Below are positions 6,410 through 9,346 of a stretch of DNA of 9,346 nucleotides, piece after piece. The stretch covers positions 1-9,346 of the forward strand of contig JAUMBL010000122.1 in the NCBI GenBank assembly GCA_032115775.1, in the 5' to 3' direction. Numbering within the stretch: position 1 is the stretch's first letter; each line of letters starts with the position of its first letter. Under the pieces are notes generated by a model that saw only the letters and a program-made list of their open reading frames with translations, was not told the origin of the DNA and did not search any database. The stretch is from M3007 sp032115775 (GTDB lineage: Bacteria > Bacteroidota > Bacteroidia > Chitinophagales > Saprospiraceae). The translations under genes and the position numbers were made by a program.

Positions 6410-7621
6410 ATGCGTGGAAAAGAACAGATTGAAGTGCTTCTGCAAGACGACGCGCTGCCCCAAACACACCGCACAATCGCGCGAAAAGTAATCGTCGGCG
6501 AAAGAATCAGCCCGGACGAAGGGATGGCGCTCTTTGAACAAGCCGAATTGCCCTTCTTGGGCGCTTTGGCTAATTTTGTCCGCGAAAAGAAAAATGGCGA
6601 TAACACGTATTTTAACCGAAACTTCCACATCGAACCCACCAACTTGTGCGTCTATGACTGCAAGTTCTGCTCGTACTCCCGACTGATTAAACAACGCGAT
6701 GATCCCGATTCCTGGGCCTATTCCATGCAGGATATGCTCGATATCGTTAAGCGCTACGACGATCAACCGGTTACGGAAGTGCATATCGTAGGCGGCGTGC
6801 TCCCGCAATACGACCTGGAATTTTATGTGGATTTGTTCCGAAAAATAAAAAACCACCGGCCGGAATTGCATATCAAAGCGCTTACCCCGGTGGAGTACCA
6901 CTACATCTTCAAAAAAGCAAAAATCGGCTACGAAGAAGGCATGCGCCGAATCCTGGAGGCCGGTTGCGACAGCCTGCCCGGCGGTGGTGCGGAAATATTC
7001 CACCCGGAAATCCGCGAGCAAATCGCCGCCGACAAATGTACCGGCGAACAGTGGCTCCAAATTCACGAAATCTGGCACCGACTGGGCAAACGCTCGAATG
7101 CCACCATGCTCTACGGCCATATCGAACGCTTCGAACACCGCATTGACCACCTCGAACAACTCCGGCAACTACAGGACAAAACCGGCGGTTTCCAAACGTT
7201 TATCCCCCTGAAGTTTAGAAACCAAGACAATCAAATGAGCCATGTTCCCGAAAGCACGGCGGTGGAAGACTTGCGGAACTACGCTATCAGCAGAATCTAC
7301 CTCGACAATTTCGACCACGTGAAGGCTTACTGGCCCATGATCGGTCGAAATATCGCCCAAATGTCGCTGGCCTTCGGCGTGGACGATATAGACGGCACAA
7401 TAGACGATACCACTAAAATCTACTCCATGGCCGGCTCCGAAGAACAAAATCCGGCGCTGAGCACCCACGAACTGGTGGATATGATTCGAAAGGTCGGCAG
7501 AAAACCGCTCGAACGCGATACCCTCTATCACGTGCTGCAAGACTATTCCGATACCGTGTTTGAGGAAGATAAAAACTGGAAAGGTTACCTCGACCTGCCG
7601 GTCGTGCAATCGCAATCTTAA
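6410..7621 (+). CDS. mqnE: Aminofutalosine synthase (radical SAM), menaquinone biosynthesis
   Basis: The 403 residues match MqnE of the futalosine pathway. MqnE joins 3-enolpyruvyl-benzoate to a SAM-derived adenosyl radical to give aminofutalosine, in the cytoplasm. The radical SAM cluster ligands are C80, C84 and C87 in NLCVYDCKFCSYSR (CxxxCxxC). Further family blocks are HIVGGVLPQYDLEFY, IKALTPVEYHYIFKKAK, SLPGGGAEIFHPEIR, SNATMLYGHIE, TGGFQTFIPLKFRNQDNQM, DNFDHVKAYWPMIG, and DDIDGTIDDTTKIYSMAGS. The TKIYSMAGS ending and the HIEPTNLCVYDC start fit MqnE better than its paralogue MqnC. The N-terminal ~60 residues are helical, as usual. Length is normal. The stop is followed after 2 nt by the mqnA ATG, so the two genes are surely co-transcribed. 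No clear promoter box is visible in the 74 bp upstream; transcription may begin there or read through from the glycosyltransferase gene. Confidence 0.93.
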   Translation: MRGKEQIEVLLQDDALPQTHRTIARKVIVGERISPDEGMALFEQAELPFLGALANFVREKKNGDNTYFNRNFHIEPTNLCVYDCKFCSYSRLIKQRDDPDSWAYSMQDMLDIVKRYDDQPVTEVHIVGGVLPQYDLEFYVDLFRKIKNHRPELHIKALTPVEYHYIFKKAKIGYEEGMRRILEAGCDSLPGGGAEIFHPEIREQIAADKCTGEQWLQIHEIWHRLGKRSNATMLYGHIERFEHRIDHLEQLRQLQDKTGGFQTFIPLKFRNQDNQMSHVPESTAVEDLRNYAISRIYLDNFDHVKAYWPMIGRNIAQMSLAFGVDDIDGTIDDTTKIYSMAGSEEQNPALSTHELVDMIRKVGRKPLERDTLYHVLQDYSDTVFEEDKNWKGYLDLPVVQSQS

Positions 7622-7623
7622 TT

Positions 7624-8415
7624 ATGGATAAAATCCGGATATCGGCCGTAAGCTACCTGAATACGAAACCGTTTATTTACGGTTTGTTCCGGAGCGAATT
7701 GGCCGGTCAAATCGAACTGAGCCTGGATATCCCCGCCGTTTGCGCCGAAAAATTGCGCGCCGGAGAAGCCGACCTGGCGCTGACGCCGGTGGCGATCATC
7801 CCGGAATTGGATCAGGCCTACCTGGCTTCCGATTTCTGTATCGGCTCGTACGGCGCCGTACATACGGTTTGCATTTTTTCAGAGTCGCCGCTGGATCGTA
7901 TCGAAAAACTCTACCTCGATTTTCATTCAAAAACCTCCGCCGCGCTCACGCAGATACTTTGCCGGGAATACTGGCATATCCAACCGGAATTTTTGCCCGC
8001 GACAGCGGGCTTCGAACAGCGCATTAAAGGCGCCACCGCCGGCCTAATCATCGGCGACCGTACCTTCCCGCAACACGACCGGTTTCCGTATAAGTACGAC
8101 CTAGGCGAAGCCTGGACCAACTGGACCGGCCTCCCTTTCGTATTCGCCGCCTGGATCAGCGCCCGTCCGCTGCCCGCTGCGTTCAAAAAATCATTCAATG
8201 CCGCGCTGGCCGCCGGTTTAGACCGAATCCCGGAACTGATCAAAGTACTCCCCAGTTATCCCGGCGCCGACCTCGAATTGTATTTCAGCAAACATATCAG
8301 CTACCAACTCGACGAAGCCAAGTGGATCGCGCTGAACCGCTTTCTCGAATTGTTGCCCGGAAAAGAACGTTACCATTTGTACAAAGACGCGCCGAGCGCC
8401 ATCTCACAGCAATAA
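7624..8415 (+). CDS. mqnA: Chorismate dehydratase, menaquinone biosynthesis
   Basis: This 263-residue protein belongs to the MqnA/MqnD periplasmic-binding-protein-like family. MqnA dehydrates chorismate to 3-enolpyruvyl-benzoate (3-[(1-carboxyvinyl)oxy]benzoate), the first step of the futalosine pathway. The N-terminal ISAVSYLNTKPFIYGL (6-21) carries the YLN-x-KP motif typical of MqnA; its Asn is reported as important in the family. Then come LRAGEADLALTPVAIIP (40-56), the SYGAVHTVCIFS strand, LYLDFHSKTSAALTQIL, GLIIGDRTF, and YDLGEAWTNWTGLPFVFAAW, a block specific for MqnA rather than MqnD. No signal peptide is present, which fits a cytoplasmic enzyme despite the binding-protein fold. It lies 2 nt after mqnE. 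Its product is the substrate of MqnE, so the pair codes for two consecutive steps in reverse gene order. Other pathway genes are not in the window. Confidence 0.93.
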   Translation: MDKIRISAVSYLNTKPFIYGLFRSELAGQIELSLDIPAVCAEKLRAGEADLALTPVAIIPELDQAYLASDFCIGSYGAVHTVCIFSESPLDRIEKLYLDFHSKTSAALTQILCREYWHIQPEFLPATAGFEQRIKGATAGLIIGDRTFPQHDRFPYKYDLGEAWTNWTGLPFVFAAWISARPLPAAFKKSFNAALAAGLDRIPELIKVLPSYPGADLELYFSKHISYQLDEAKWIALNRFLELLPGKERYHLYKDAPSAISQQ

Positions 8416-8442
8416 TAATACGCCCCGCGCCGAAACCCCGGA

Positions 8443-8481
8443 GCCTGTTTTTTGTTTAAGAAAAACTAGCGCGCAAACAGG
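8443..8481. repeat. Imperfect palindromic element between mqnA and msrA
   Basis: CCTGTTT (8444-8450) is repeated inverted as AAACAGG (8475-8481), enclosing T-rich then A-rich DNA (TTTGTTTAAGAAAAAC). The left end GCCTGTTTTTTG is identical over 12 bases to 5057-5068 in the perfect inverted repeat, and TAAGAAAAA resembles its centre. It may be a decayed copy of that element or simply a weak terminator for mqnEA. The rest of the 90-bp gap (8416-8505) holds nothing else I recognise. Confidence 0.55.
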
Positions 8482-8505
8482 AACCGCCACGCTCAAAACG
8501 GATAC

Positions 8506-9165
8506 ATGAAAGGTCTACTATTTCTCCGCTTAACACTCCTCTGCAGCGCCTTCGCCTGTAAATCGGGGCCAATCGTTGAATCCAAACAACATGCACAAAT
8601 GCCGAACACGGATCAAATCACACACGCCGAAGGCTCCTCCCAGCGCGACACCGCCACGCTCGGCGGCGGTTGCTTCTGGTGTGTCGAAGCAATTTACCAA
8701 GATCTCAAAGGGGTGCAAAAAGTCGTGAGCGGCTACGCGGGCGGTAATGTCGCCAATCCTACCTATAAAGAAATCTGTACCGGAACAACCGGTCACGCAG
8801 AAGTCATCCAGGTCATCTTCGATCCCGCGCTCATCCGATATGATGAAATCCTCGAGATTTTCTTTACCGTCCACGATCCCACGACGCTCAATCGCCAAGG
8901 TAACGACGTGGGAACGCAGTACCGCTCGGTGATATTCTACCACTCGGAAGCGCAAAAGGAAAGTGCCGAAAAAGTAAAAAAAGACGCCGCAGCTATCTGG
9001 GACGATCCAATCGTGACCGAAATCGCGCCCCTCACGCAGTTTTACAAAGCCGAAGATTACCACCAAAACTACTACAAAGACAATCCTTACCAACCGTATT
9101 GCGCCTATATTATCTCGCCTAAAGTGAAAAAATTCCGGGAGAAATACATGGATAAACTAAAGTAA
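8506..9165 (+). CDS. msrA: Peptide methionine sulfoxide reductase MsrA, exported, probable lipoprotein
   Basis: At 219 residues this is an MsrA domain (about 49-217) behind a leader. MsrA reduces the S-epimer of methionine sulfoxide in proteins. The active site is GGGCFWC (53-59) with nucleophile C56. Family blocks follow: VVSGYAGG (73-80), YKEICTGTTGHAEV (87-100, with E99 the usual catalytic acid), FFTVHDPTTLNRQGNDVGTQYRS (split as FFTVHDPTTLNRQG and NDVGTQYRS) and AEDYHQNYY (182-190). C199 in PYCAYIISPKV fits the C-terminal resolving Cys. Residues 1-18 look like a lipoprotein or secretory signal: M-K, a hydrophobic LLFLRLTLLCSAFA stretch, then C18. The lipobox SAFAC is loose. A Ser/Gln/Asp-rich linker (19-48) links it to the enzyme. 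An ATG at 8599 would give a cytosolic form, but the leader-like upstream sequence favours 8506. Envelope placement would need an external electron donor, not seen here. Confidence 0.93.
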   Translation: MKGLLFLRLTLLCSAFACKSGPIVESKQHAQMPNTDQITHAEGSSQRDTATLGGGCFWCVEAIYQDLKGVQKVVSGYAGGNVANPTYKEICTGTTGHAEVIQVIFDPALIRYDEILEIFFTVHDPTTLNRQGNDVGTQYRSVIFYHSEAQKESAEKVKKDAAAIWDDPIVTEIAPLTQFYKAEDYHQNYYKDNPYQPYCAYIISPKVKKFREKYMDKLK

Positions 9166-9194
9166 TAGTTATAGTAATCCGCAAATCACCGTTC

Positions 9195-9212
9195 CGATAA
9201 CCGAAGTTATCG
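9195..9212. repeat. Perfect 7-bp dyad upstream of the NFU gene
   Basis: CGATAAC and GTTATCG pair exactly around CGAA, 30 bp after the msrA stop. No T-run follows, so it is a poor intrinsic terminator. It ends 22 bp before the -7 box at 9235, overlapping the place where a -33 element would be, which would suit an operator. Chance remains possible for a dyad this small. Confidence 0.4.
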
Positions 9213-9234
9213 AGCGACCGCCGGATAATTTATG

Positions 9235-9242
9235 TACCTTTG
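9235..9242 (+). promoter_or_regulatory. Exact TAnnTTTG -7 box before the NFU gene
   Basis: TACCTTTG matches the Bacteroidota -7 consensus fully and lies 21 nt before the ATG at 9264, giving a short AT-rich leader. A clear -33 TTTG is not seen; TTAT at 9207-9210, inside the dyad, is the nearest candidate. It indicates that the NFU gene is transcribed separately from msrA. Confidence 0.6.
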
Positions 9243-9263
9243 CGTATATATTTAAATAAAACC

Positions 9264-9346
9264 ATGACCGTAGAACAACAGCGCATGATAGATCGGGTCG
9301 AAGAAGCCCTAAATACCGTCCGGCCGCACTTAAAGGTGGATGGAGG
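9264..9346 (+). CDS. NifU-like (NFU) Fe-S cluster protein, N-terminal fragment
   Basis: The frame is open from ATG 9264 to the right edge: 27 full codons plus two bases. The visible protein has VEEALNTVRPHLKVDG, the start of the NFU domain, whose family pattern is an amphipathic helix, [IV]RPxL and then DGG. In NFU proteins a CxxC motif that holds a 4Fe-4S cluster lies about 35 residues further on, outside the window. The very short N-terminus means a stand-alone NFU protein rather than full-length NifU. It would carry or transfer Fe-S clusters, possibly to enzymes such as the radical SAM protein MqnE, though that link is only inference. An exact -7 box lies 21 nt upstream. Confidence 0.8.
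   Translation, partial: MTVEQQRMIDRVEEALNTVRPHLKVDG

Noticed and set aside
6380..7615. Long minus-strand open frames opposite mqnE (262 and 148 codons)
   Set aside because: They lie wholly antisense to a confidently identified gene, have no recognisable family sequence, and arise from the codon bias of mqnE.
5196..8415. The glycosyltransferase as a functional member of the menaquinone operon
   Set aside because: It has its own candidate promoter, a 74-bp gap before mqnE, and no known glycosyl transfer step exists in the futalosine pathway. Co-orientation alone is not enough.
8530..9093. 187-codon minus-strand open frame opposite msrA
   Set aside because: The plus-strand frame holds all MsrA motifs; the antisense product is low-complexity Val/Phe-rich sequence without family features.

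Overview
The window looks like chromosomal DNA of a Bacteroidota bacterium, probably of the Saprospiria (Lewinella/Haliscomenobacter) type. Four things suggest this: a C-terminal type IX secretion (T9SS type A) sorting domain on a secreted protein; a large Cys-rich Ig/PKD-like repeat protein of a kind common in that class; TAnnTTTG-type -7 promoter boxes in front of several genes, with no obvious Shine-Dalgarno sequences; and the futalosine route to menaquinone. The taxonomic call is inference, because there is no rRNA or other marker gene. The DNA is moderately GC-rich in genes and AT-rich between them.

Layout. Positions 1-1897 (minus strand) hold the N-terminal 632 residues of a giant secreted repeat protein that runs off the left edge. 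A 291-bp divergent intergenic region follows. Then, all on the plus strand: a YggS/PLPBP PLP-homeostasis protein (2189-2854); a secreted two-HKD phospholipase D-like protein with a T9SS tail (2943-4301); and a TrmN6-type tRNA methyltransferase (4267-4974) whose start lies inside the end of the phospholipase D gene. A 221-bp intergenic region carries two adjacent, essentially perfect inverted repeats, the second with a T-run typical of an intrinsic terminator. Next come a GT-B glycosyltransferase (5196-6335), the menaquinone genes mqnE (6410-7621) and mqnA (7624-8415) with a 2-nt gap, an exported MsrA that is probably a lipoprotein (8506-9165), and the first 27 codons of a NifU-like (NFU) Fe-S protein that runs off the right edge.

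How the genes work together. The only clear pathway unit is mqnE-mqnA: MqnA makes 3-enolpyruvyl-benzoate from chorismate and MqnE converts it to aminofutalosine. The neighbours are mostly housekeeping (PLP homeostasis, tRNA modification, Fe-S assembly, methionine sulfoxide repair) mixed with cell-surface or secreted functions (repeat adhesin, phospholipase D-like enzyme, glycosyltransferase).

I see no CRISPR array, transposase, phage gene, tRNA or rRNA, and no convincing evidence of a new multi-gene system. The observations most worth a second look are the double palindrome at 5049-5141 and a related degenerate element at 8443-8481, the T9SS-exported phospholipase D-like protein with its constrained 35-bp overlap with trmN6, and a -7 box so close to the yggS start that the mRNA may be leaderless.
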